Source of the DNA: Bin80 sp965209015
GTDB taxonomy: Bacteria; Bacteroidota; Rhodothermia; Rhodothermales; Bin80
Length of the DNA: 64,000 nucleotides
Reading direction: 5' to 3'
NCBI GenBank assembly: GCA_965209015.1
Contig: OZ242367.1
Coordinates: 1,612,001-1,676,000 of the forward strand
The notes beneath the pieces were generated by a model. That model was not told the origin of the DNA. It made no database searches and worked only from the letters and a program-made list of their open reading frames with translations. Of the stretch, positions 7,898-15,361 are shown in pieces (position 1 is the first letter of the stretch; each line of letters opens with the position of its first letter). The position numbers were made by a program, and so were the translations under genes.

Positions 7898-9883
7898 ATG
7901 ATTTCCAGAGAGCTTGAGAACCTCTGCATTGATACCATACGGATATTGGCGGTTGATGCAGTGCAGTGTGCACGCAGTGGTCACCCTGGTATGCCCATGG
8001 GAGCCGCTCCCATGGCATATGTGCTTTGGACTGAATTTATGCGCCATAATCCTGCGGACCCGGACTGGTTTAATCGCGACCGATTCGTTCTTTCCGCTGG
8101 GCATGGGTCTATGCTTCTTTATGCCATTCTTCATCTTACTGGCTATGACCTCCCACTAGATGAGATTAAGAATTTTCGGCAATGGGGAAGTAAAACTCCC
8201 GGCCATCCTGAATATCGATTAACTCCCGGAGTTGAGACAACTACTGGACCACTTGGCCAGGGGTTTGGGAATGGTGTTGGAATGGCGATTGCGGAAGCGC
8301 ATCTCTCCGCACTCTTTAATCGTGAAGGAGCAAAAATTGTAGATCACTATACCTATGGGATTGTCTCTGATGGAGATTTGATGGAGGGGATTTCGCATGA
8401 AGCGGCTTCGTTGGCAGGGCACTTAGGTTTGGGTAAACTGATTTATCTGTGGGATGACAACCACATTACGATTGACGGGGACACGCACCTTTCCTCTTCA
8501 GAAAATATACCTGATCGCTTCATAGCTTATGGATGGCAGGTAGTTCCAGATATTGACGGGAGAGATCCCGAGGCAATTCGGGGGGCGGTCACAAAAGCTC
8601 AGGAATGTACAGGGCAACCATCGCTCATCTGTGTTCGCACAACGATTGGACACGGGAGCCCCAATAAGGCGGGTACTGCTGCCGCACATGGTGCTCCGCT
8701 GGGTGCAGAGGAAGTAATTCTAACCAAAGAGGCCCTTGGATGGCAGGTAGAATCTCAGTTTCATGTGCCAAAAGAGGTACTTGCTGTGATGGACTGCACT
8801 TCCTCGGGAGCAGAATATCAGAATGAGTGGGATTCTTGTAGATCCGAGTATGCTCGGATGTACCCGGCGGATTCGGATAAATTAGATTCCTATCGGGGTC
8901 ACGTTCTTCCAAAAGACTGGTCTGATGAGTTGAAATCGCTACGTATGGATCAACCCATGGCTACCCGAGCCGCCAGTGGACTTGCCCTAAATACACTTCT
9001 CAGGAAAGTGCCCTGGTTGATAGGAGGTTCGGCGGATCTTACGGGTTCAAACAAGACAAAGGGGGAACATCAGATTCCATTTACAAAACAGGATTTATTA
9101 GGCACGTACATTTATTATGGTGTTCGAGAGCATGCCATGGCTGCGATCAGCAGCGGCCTGGCTCTCCATGGAGGAATACGTCCGTATTGTGCCACTTTCT
9201 TGGTGTTCAGTGATTATCTGAGGCCATCTATACGCCTCAGTGCATTGATGGGACTTCCGGTCATTTATATTTTTACCCATGATTCGATTGGAGCAGGGGA
9301 GGATGGTCCAACGCATCAGGGCGTAGAGCAAGTCATGTCCCTTCGGGCAATCCCGAATCTTGTCGTTTTTCGGCCTGCGGATGCAAATGAAACTCGATTT
9401 GCATGGTGTGAGGCGATTCAAAGACGAGATGGTCCCACGGCTCTGATCCTCACCCGGCAGACTGTCCCTCCGGTAACTCGAGATTTGAATCAGGTTGCGC
9501 GTGGAGCATATATCGTGATCAAGGAGGATAAGCCTGAACCAGATGTTATATTGATTGGGACGGGAAGTGAATTACAGCTTGCCGTTGCGGCTGCGCCTGT
9601 ATTGGAGTCTGAGGGGATTGCCACGCGTGTCGTAAGTATGCCATCTTGGGAGTTCTTTGCTTCGCAGTCGGAATCATACAGGGAAGAGATTTTGCCACAA
9701 TCCATTCCGGTACGCATTTCGATTGAAGCCGCTATATCACTTGGCTGGGAACGGTATGCCAGTCACATGGTCAGCATTGATCATTTCGGTGCTTCCGCTC
9801 CGGGAAATGTACTTTTTGAGCAGTTTGGTTTCAGTGTCCAGCATATTGTGGACATAGCTCGCAGCGCGGTTCTGAGAGGCTAA
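7898..9883 (+). CDS. tkt: Transketolase
   Basis: Transketolase moves two-carbon units between sugar phosphates in the non-oxidative pentose phosphate pathway using thiamine diphosphate. From the ATG at 7898 the product is 661 residues, the usual size. An upstream in-frame start at 7808 would add 30 residues inside the VKOR gene and is rejected. Visible motifs are RSGHPGMPMGAA, GPLGQGFGNGVGMA, the ThDP/Mg motif around SDGDLMEGISHEAASLAGHL, ADLTGSNKT, VREHAMAA and HDSIGAGEDGPTHQGVEQ. It is followed after one base by a small secreted protein gene. Confidence 0.96.
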   Translation: MISRELENLCIDTIRILAVDAVQCARSGHPGMPMGAAPMAYVLWTEFMRHNPADPDWFNRDRFVLSAGHGSMLLYAILHLTGYDLPLDEIKNFRQWGSKTPGHPEYRLTPGVETTTGPLGQGFGNGVGMAIAEAHLSALFNREGAKIVDHYTYGIVSDGDLMEGISHEAASLAGHLGLGKLIYLWDDNHITIDGDTHLSSSENIPDRFIAYGWQVVPDIDGRDPEAIRGAVTKAQECTGQPSLICVRTTIGHGSPNKAGTAAAHGAPLGAEEVILTKEALGWQVESQFHVPKEVLAVMDCTSSGAEYQNEWDSCRSEYARMYPADSDKLDSYRGHVLPKDWSDELKSLRMDQPMATRAASGLALNTLLRKVPWLIGGSADLTGSNKTKGEHQIPFTKQDLLGTYIYYGVREHAMAAISSGLALHGGIRPYCATFLVFSDYLRPSIRLSALMGLPVIYIFTHDSIGAGEDGPTHQGVEQVMSLRAIPNLVVFRPADANETRFAWCEAIQRRDGPTALILTRQTVPPVTRDLNQVARGAYIVIKEDKPEPDVILIGTGSELQLAVAAAPVLESEGIATRVVSMPSWEFFASQSESYREEILPQSIPVRISIEAAISLGWERYASHMVSIDHFGASAPGNVLFEQFGFSVQHIVDIARSAVLRG

Positions 9884-9884
9884 C

Positions 9885-10280
9885 ATGCGGCGATCTGCCT
9901 TCGGCTTACTTTCCATCTTTTTTCTCCATGCCAACGCATTTGGCCAGTTTGCAGGGGAGGAGTCATGGAACGAGCTATTCGTGTACGAGGGAGTACGATT
10001 TCTGTATGTTTTCTACCCTAGAGCAGACACGATTAATGATGGAGTCGTCATGATGCTACAGAACCAGAATGACTACGGTGTCAACTATACTTTCACGGTC
10101 ATATTTGAGTCTTGGGAGGGTACAGCATCCAAGGATGTTGAAGGATCTTTGAAACCGATGGAAATGAAAACTGGAGATGTAGAAGGCCTATTTTGGATCC
10201 CTTTTGACGATGGTCGTTCCATAGGAGCAATCAGGATGCGGAATTATCGCGTGACTCCTGCAAACCAGAGCTCTTCATAG
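9885..10280 (+). CDS. Small secreted protein of unknown function
   Basis: I do not recognise a family. The 131-residue product starts with a short signal peptide (RRSAFGLLSIFFLHANAFG, cleavage likely near FGQ). The remaining ~110 residues alternate hydrophobic and polar positions and are rich in aromatic residues (FLYVFYPR, VNYTFTVIFESWEG), which suggests a small beta-sandwich in the periplasm or on the surface. There is no cysteine in the mature part. The ATG lies one base after the transketolase stop, so it is probably cotranscribed with tkt. No functional link is evident. Confidence 0.75.
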   Translation: MRRSAFGLLSIFFLHANAFGQFAGEESWNELFVYEGVRFLYVFYPRADTINDGVVMMLQNQNDYGVNYTFTVIFESWEGTASKDVEGSLKPMEMKTGDVEGLFWIPFDDGRSIGAIRMRNYRVTPANQSSS

Positions 10281-10361
10281 TGAATTATGGTCATCAATAC
10301 AATGGGGTCTAACTTTTCGGTAGTAGATCTTTCTTGTTCAACCAAACTCGCTAGATTTGTA

Positions 10362-11594
10362 TCAATGATTGTTGGCGTACACATGTTGTTCAATTCCTAA
10401 AAAATCATTCGTCTCTTTGTTAAAGAACTTCCGATACTTTGTCGGCGCATCCAATAGATTGCCATCTTCATCAAATCCGAGACAGTGAATTTTAGAGGCA
10501 TGTTCGATTTTCTCAACCCATAATATTCCAATATCCTTGCAGTTCAAAATTTCTTTACGTACACAGATGGACAGGCGGTTAATGATGAATTCGGAGTGGG
10601 TTTCGATGAGGAATTGATGTGGTGAACCGGCAATGAGTTCAGCCAAATGTGCCTGTGCTTTTGGGTGTAGGTGAGCTTCTGGTTGCTGAAGTAATAACGT
10701 CTTTTGGGGGCCATTGCGCATTGCTCTTAGGACAGGCAAAATCGCGTGAATACCCAGCCCTACATCGGAAATATTGAAGAACTGGTTGTTAAACCCAACC
10801 TCCAGTTCATAGGATGTAGCGTTTTCCCTGTAAATTCGAATTTCATCAAATAGTGATAATTGTTTTCCCATTTCAGAGAGTTCTTCGGATTCCCATGTTT
10901 CCATTGGGAGGGCAGTTTGAAATCCGTATCGTCGTCGCTGAGGCTCTAAGAAAGGGCCTACACCTTCAAGAATTATTGGGCTCCAAGGAAGCTTAGGGGA
11001 GAGGTCTTTAAGAAATTTATTTAGCTTAATCTTGGGGGGAATATTAACCGATGAGGATCCATTTTCGTGAAATCTATCGGCATCCTCTCTGTAGGGAAGA
11101 TCTCCGTGCCTTACCGCGAATGCGAGCCATTGAGATATTTGGCTGTACAGGACATGATCTAGGTCCAAGGAGACATCGAAAGAGGGGGTAGACATATTCA
11201 ATTTTCCCACAGAGTCATCCCGAGAAATGGTAAGCTTTTCAGACCCATTCGGTTGAATTTCAACCTTCTGTTCAAAGATACCCTCAGTACTGTTTTTGCC
11301 AAAATGAAATCTAAATTCAATATCATTTGCCCTTCCTCCTAGCGAGAAGTGTGTGTGCTCCACTCGAGCGATATTTTCAAAAGAACCCATCCGAAATGGG
11401 GTAATATTGAATGGATTGTACTCCAGAGCATTTTGGTTGGCTACCAATCTCGCCAGAGCGCTGAAACAGCTCAGAAGTGTGGTTTTCCCAGAGTTATTTT
11501 CCCCGATTACCACAGTGATTCGTGGTAACGCGGTTGAGTGCTCGGACTCAAAGCACTTAATGTTGGACAGAGTGATTGTGTCAATTTTGGTCAT
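10362..11594 (-). CDS. Stand-alone AAA/ABC-type ATPase (COG4938/DUF3696-like)
   Basis: A 410-residue RecF/SMC-like ATPase resembling the COG4938/DUF3696 group. Walker A is VVIGENNSGKTTLL (residues 29-41). A signature-like segment SDVGLGIHAILPVL lies at about 276-289, Walker B-like LLLQQPEAHLHP at 300-311, and the H-loop region IETHSEFIINRL at 330-341. The familiar forms are GxSQ in the signature and EEPE or EQPE in Walker B. Here the signature reads GIHA and the first acid is Gln, which could lower ATPase activity. The C-terminal TKYRKFF...DFLGIEQ tail fits the family. No nuclease partner is adjacent, so an OLD-like defence role is unsupported. It is divergent from the TonB receptor gene. Confidence 0.8.
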   Translation of the reverse strand: MTKIDTITLSNIKCFESEHSTALPRITVVIGENNSGKTTLLSCFSALARLVANQNALEYNPFNITPFRMGSFENIARVEHTHFSLGGRANDIEFRFHFGKNSTEGIFEQKVEIQPNGSEKLTISRDDSVGKLNMSTPSFDVSLDLDHVLYSQISQWLAFAVRHGDLPYREDADRFHENGSSSVNIPPKIKLNKFLKDLSPKLPWSPIILEGVGPFLEPQRRRYGFQTALPMETWESEELSEMGKQLSLFDEIRIYRENATSYELEVGFNNQFFNISDVGLGIHAILPVLRAMRNGPQKTLLLQQPEAHLHPKAQAHLAELIAGSPHQFLIETHSEFIINRLSICVRKEILNCKDIGILWVEKIEHASKIHCLGFDEDGNLLDAPTKYRKFFNKETNDFLGIEQHVYANNH

Positions 11595-11723
11595 TTTTAG
11601 GTCCTGAAATTTCTTATTAAGGCAAGGATATCAGGTTATCGCATCGTGACAATGTCTCTCAACGATATAGCGAGTTAAGTTTGCAATCTCAAATCTAGAC
11701 GCACGAAAATTGTGAATTTTTTT

Positions 11724-11753
11724 TGTGGAGGAAATTTCTCCATTTTCTCCACA
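11724..11753. promoter_or_regulatory. Inverted repeat TGTGGAG / CTCCACA
   Basis: TGTGGAG at 11724-11730 is mirrored by CTCCACA at 11747-11753. The 16-base spacer includes the palindrome GAAATTTC. A run of eight T residues precedes it on the plus strand. It could be an operator for either divergent gene or an RNA hairpin. Function is unknown. Confidence 0.35.
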
Positions 11754-11774
11754 TTAAATTGTGATAAAGCTGCA

Positions 11775-11794
11775 TAACATACTTCAATATGTTA
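11775..11794. promoter_or_regulatory. Inverted repeat TAACATA-6-TATGTTA
   Basis: A perfect 7-base inverted repeat with spacer CTTCAA, about 195 bases upstream of the TonB receptor start. The size and spacing suit a dimeric regulator operator. There is no regulator gene nearby to assign it to. Confidence 0.35.
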
Positions 11795-11911
11795 CTCATT
11801 GGTATGAAGATAGATTTCTAAAAATACTTTTTGCCTCTTTCCCTTTGATTCAGAGTTTTCTGATCAATTTAGCTGCGATTCACACAATTGAGCAAGGAAT
11901 TGTTGAATAAT

Positions 11912-11941
11912 TTGCAAATTTTGAAATTGTTTTGTTATATT
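11912..11941 (+). promoter_or_regulatory. Candidate promoter of the TonB-receptor cassette
   Basis: TTGCAA at 11912-11917 and TATATT at 11936-11941 are separated by 18 bases and lie about 48 bases before the ATG at 11990. They resemble sigma70 -35 and -10 boxes. The downstream TTTTGTTATATTG also loosely resembles a Bacteroidota -7 element. This is a pattern match only. Confidence 0.35.
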
Positions 11942-11989
11942 GTCTCTAGCATTCATACTTTTTCAACTTCAACTTACCGTCTGAGATAA

Positions 11990-14900
11990 ATGAATTATCG
12001 TTTCACGACTTTCTTCTTGATGATGCTTTTTTGGTCCGGTGCTGTTGCGGTCGCACAGACTGGAAAGATTTCAGGCACGGTGATAGATGAGAATGACGAG
12101 CCGCTGCCTGGTGTTAATGTGATCATTGATGGAAGCGCTATCGGGGCAGTCACCAATGTAGATGGCATCTTTTCAATTCTGAACGTTCGTCCAGGTACTC
12201 ACACGCTTCGTGCCACTTTTGTCGGATTTACCCCTGTTACAGTGGAAGGGATCCGAGTGGCAATTGAACTGACAACCGAGGTTGATATTACCATGTCAGA
12301 GGACACGGCGGAATTAGACGAGATTGTTGTCGTTGCAGAGCAGCCAATCATTCAGCGTGATATCGCTGCTTCACAGCGCAATATTGATTCCGAAGAGCTC
12401 AAAAACCTCAAGTACCAGTCAATTGCTCAAGTCCTCACATCTCAGGTTGCGTTTAGCGACATTTCCAGTGTAGAGGACAGGCCACAGATTCGGGGTTCTT
12501 TCTTTGATCAGAGCCTCTATATTGTTGATGGTGTGAATCAAAACGATCCACTCACCAATACTCCGCACTATCAGACCAATTTGGATGCTATTGAAGAGAT
12601 TAAGATTCAAACGGGTGGCTTCAGTGCAGAATATGGAGATGTCCGTTCGGGCGTCATTAACGTTGTGACGCGGGAGGGTGGAGACCGTATTTCTGGAACG
12701 GTCAATGCTCAACTCAGCCCCGCGGGCTATAAGCATTTCGGTCCTGGCCCCTTTGACTTCAATTCTCCAATTGTAGAGCCCTTCGTGGATTCTGGATTAG
12801 GAGCTTTTGAAGGAGGGAACTCATTCTTTGACGGATGGAATGAGGTCGCTGCCTCTTTACCAGAGAGTGAAGCGCATGCTGGTGCTCCGATGGAATTGTA
12901 TGCACGTTACTTATGGAGACACCGCTCACAGGATTCCATTAATGAGTTAAAGCGGCTGGAAGAGCAAGGTATTGTCCAGTTTGCTGAGGGGCTGAACCCT
13001 GATGATTTGGTGTTTCATCAAACCGGTGTAAATCCTGACTACCGTCTGAGTGCCACGCTCGGTGGTCCCGTTCCATTTTATCGTCCAATGAAGTTCTTCT
13101 TCAGTTATGACAGGCGAGAGTCTGAATATGCATATCGTTTCCCAGAAGCAAGCTTCCAGTCAAATAATTTTCGTGGCAAGCTAACAACCTATTTTGGTGG
13201 TGGAAAGAAACTCAATTTACATGGGAATTACAGCATTGAGAGTGGAGGAGATGGGGGACAGGGGGCTGGAATTGGCGGATTTATTGCGAGCAATCCTTTC
13301 ACCTCCACGGGGTCTACTAATAAGTACTGGTATCCCCACTGTGCTGTTCCTGCGGATCGTACGCGGCAGATCTATGGGGGGCAGTGGACACATGCGTTAT
13401 CTGCTGACACCTTTTATGAATTAAAGCTGACGCATGATCGAGTTGACTATGCGATGGACCTTACCTTTCGCAACACGGCTCCCATCCCTGGATCCGGTGG
13501 GGTTACTAGTTCCTCTAAAACGAGTGGTTCAGGGATTGATGGGGGACGTATAGGGACGGAGCAGGAGGCAATGGAACGTATGGCTTCCGGTCAGGAGGGT
13601 TGGGAAAACTGGCGTCAGTGGGCGCTTATTCGGATTGGTCAGCACTGGTATGACGAGGCACCAAAAGGATATGGTCCCGTCAACTGGCGAGACGTGACAG
13701 GCGAGTATCGAATGGAGTCCTGTAATCTTCGTGAAGATGCATCCGACTCTCGCGGCTGGGATGCCGTCGCTAATTTTACGAGTCAAGTGAATGAATCCAA
13801 CCAGATTCGCTTGGGCGTGCAGTTTCGATCAGAAGATTTTGATACGTATTACGAAGCCATAGACCCATCTGTTAATTCTGGTAGTGTTTGGGATGCGCAA
13901 GCTGCGCATTATGTCGGAGCAGCATATCTTCAAAACAAATTAGAGTTTCAGGGATTTGTGGCTACGGTTGGTGCCCGTTTAGACGTGCTCAGCGCAGGTG
14001 ATTATCCTGCCGTTTTAGATGGATGTAATCTGTTTGAGACTGGCGATATATCCCAGTGCTCCATGGATGGGGAATCGGGTCCGTACTCCGATGGATTAGC
14101 CGCTGGAAATACGACCGTAGAGGCAGAAAATGGGCGACTGCTAGATAACAGAGAAACAGTTGTCCATGAGTCGCTGGGCTCCAGCCGCGTCACACATGCT
14201 CGCGTATCTCCCCGAATTGGTCTCTCGCACCCGATTGGAAGCGTTGCCAAAATATTTGTGAATTACGGTCACTTTTACCAATGGCCGAATGCCATCCAGA
14301 TGTACCGAACCCGGCTGGATACTCGCCGTGGTTTCCGTGTCAGAGAATTTGGTAATCCCGCATTGAAGCCAGAGCGGACGATCCAGTATGAGGTGGGGTA
14401 TGAACAGAACTTGTTTAACAGCATGAACTTACGGATGACGGGCTACTATAAGAATATTAATGGGGAAATCAGCAATATAAATTTCTACCCACTGAGTTAT
14501 GGAGGAGGGGCTTACAATATACCGGTGAATCGGCATTATCGTGATGTGCGTGGAATTGAGGCTTTTCTTGAATTACGACGCGGAATCCTATCGTATTTTA
14601 GTGGATGGTTTAGCTTTAATTATCTTGTGTCAAGTGGCGCGAATTATGGATTCGATCGCTTTTTTGAGGATCCAATCCGCCAGCCTCGTTTGTCAAATAC
14701 ACAGGTGTCAAACCCCGACGTGCGTCCGATCATCAAAGGCAGTTTGAGTTTTCAGTTGCCAGAAAATTTCCGTGGTCCCCGTTTGGGTGAAGTTTCCTTA
14801 CTGGGAGGATTGAATGTGTCCCTGACCTATACATGGCGCAGAGGTCGACAGTTTACTTGGAATCCAGCACAAGTTCCTTTGGTAGAGGATAACCTTCGTT

Positions 14901-15280
14901 GGAATCCCTACCAGAGATGGGATATGCGTCTGACAAAGTCTCTCTTTCGGGCCGGCAGTTATGAGACATCATTTTATATTGATGTGACGAATCTGTTTAA
15001 CATGCGAAATATGTCTTCTTTCTCGGGGAGTGATTTAGACAATCATGTAGGTTGGGCTTGGGATAGCCACAAATGGTGGAAAAGTGAGAGGAGGGATTAC
15101 ATGGAGTCGCTTGGATACACCGCCGAAAATCAGGTACCGGCGGATCCAGACGGAAACTTCAATAACACCATTGGTACGCCAGGAGATTGGAACAATGACC
15201 AGATTGATTTGCCTGCCTTTTCGCCATGGACGTTCCTGGAGCGACGAGATGTTTTCTTTGGAATTCGGGTCAGTTACTAA
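11990..15280 (+). CDS. TonB-dependent outer-membrane receptor with carboxypeptidase-like domain
   Basis: A 1096-residue outer-membrane receptor. It has a signal peptide (cleavage after AVAVAQ), then a carboxypeptidase-regulatory-like beta sandwich at about 25-105 (GKISGTVIDENDEPLPGVNV...LRATFVGF). The plug domain follows at about 110-230 with IYIVDGVNQNDPL-type and GGFSAEYGDVRSGVINVVT motifs. A long beta-barrel ends in FFGIRVSY, with the terminal aromatic residue typical of barrels. Such receptors import ligands using TonB energy. The substrate cannot be read from sequence. It heads a cassette with a T9SS-like secreted protein and a PorV/PorQ-family protein, an order that suggests the three act together at the surface. 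Confidence 0.92.
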   Translation: MNYRFTTFFLMMLFWSGAVAVAQTGKISGTVIDENDEPLPGVNVIIDGSAIGAVTNVDGIFSILNVRPGTHTLRATFVGFTPVTVEGIRVAIELTTEVDITMSEDTAELDEIVVVAEQPIIQRDIAASQRNIDSEELKNLKYQSIAQVLTSQVAFSDISSVEDRPQIRGSFFDQSLYIVDGVNQNDPLTNTPHYQTNLDAIEEIKIQTGGFSAEYGDVRSGVINVVTREGGDRISGTVNAQLSPAGYKHFGPGPFDFNSPIVEPFVDSGLGAFEGGNSFFDGWNEVAASLPESEAHAGAPMELYARYLWRHRSQDSINELKRLEEQGIVQFAEGLNPDDLVFHQTGVNPDYRLSATLGGPVPFYRPMKFFFSYDRRESEYAYRFPEASFQSNNFRGKLTTYFGGGKKLNLHGNYSIESGGDGGQGAGIGGFIASNPFTSTGSTNKYWYPHCAVPADRTRQIYGGQWTHALSADTFYELKLTHDRVDYAMDLTFRNTAPIPGSGGVTSSSKTSGSGIDGGRIGTEQEAMERMASGQEGWENWRQWALIRIGQHWYDEAPKGYGPVNWRDVTGEYRMESCNLREDASDSRGWDAVANFTSQVNESNQIRLGVQFRSEDFDTYYEAIDPSVNSGSVWDAQAAHYVGAAYLQNKLEFQGFVATVGARLDVLSAGDYPAVLDGCNLFETGDISQCSMDGESGPYSDGLAAGNTTVEAENGRLLDNRETVVHESLGSSRVTHARVSPRIGLSHPIGSVAKIFVNYGHFYQWPNAIQMYRTRLDTRRGFRVREFGNPALKPERTIQYEVGYEQNLFNSMNLRMTGYYKNINGEISNINFYPLSYGGGAYNIPVNRHYRDVRGIEAFLELRRGILSYFSGWFSFNYLVSSGANYGFDRFFEDPIRQPRLSNTQVSNPDVRPIIKGSLSFQLPENFRGPRLGEVSLLGGLNVSLTYTWRRGRQFTWNPAQVPLVEDNLRWNPYQRWDMRLTKSLFRAGSYETSFYIDVTNLFNMRNMSSFSGSDLDNHVGWAWDSHKWWKSERRDYMESLGYTAENQVPADPDGNFNNTIGTPGDWNNDQIDLPAFSPWTFLERRDVFFGIRVSY

Positions 15281-15283
15281 CTT

Positions 15284-15335
15284 GATGAAAATTGGATAGT
15301 CGGTAGCCTCCGCTGCTGGACTCTAAATTTTCATC
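15284..15335 (+). promoter_or_regulatory. Long intercistronic hairpin after the TonB receptor
   Basis: GATGAAAATT (15284-15293) pairs perfectly with AATTTTCATC (15326-15335). Inside it AGTC (15298-15301) pairs with GACT (15319-15322), and GTAGC (15303-15307) pairs with GCTGC (15312-15316) with one G-U pair around a CTCC loop. The structure sits 4 bases past the receptor stop and 27 before the next start. No U-tract follows, so a simple Rho-independent terminator is unlikely. An mRNA-stabilising or expression-ratio element is more likely. Confidence 0.55.
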
Positions 15336-15361
15336 TGATTAAATTCTTCAGGTATTCTATT

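Larger units (their letters stand above)
11595..11989. other. 395-base intergenic region with repeats and a candidate promoter
   Basis: This gap separates the divergent ATPase and TonB-receptor genes and has no credible ORF. It is AT-rich and contains two separate inverted repeats (11724-11753 and 11775-11794) and a sigma70-like element just upstream of the receptor gene, each listed separately. The 5' part (11595-11720) shows nothing else recognisable. Confidence 0.5.

Noticed and set aside
10362..11594. Considered as an OLD-family anti-phage ATPase
   Set aside because: No TOPRIM nuclease domain or partner nuclease is adjacent and the catalytic motifs are altered.
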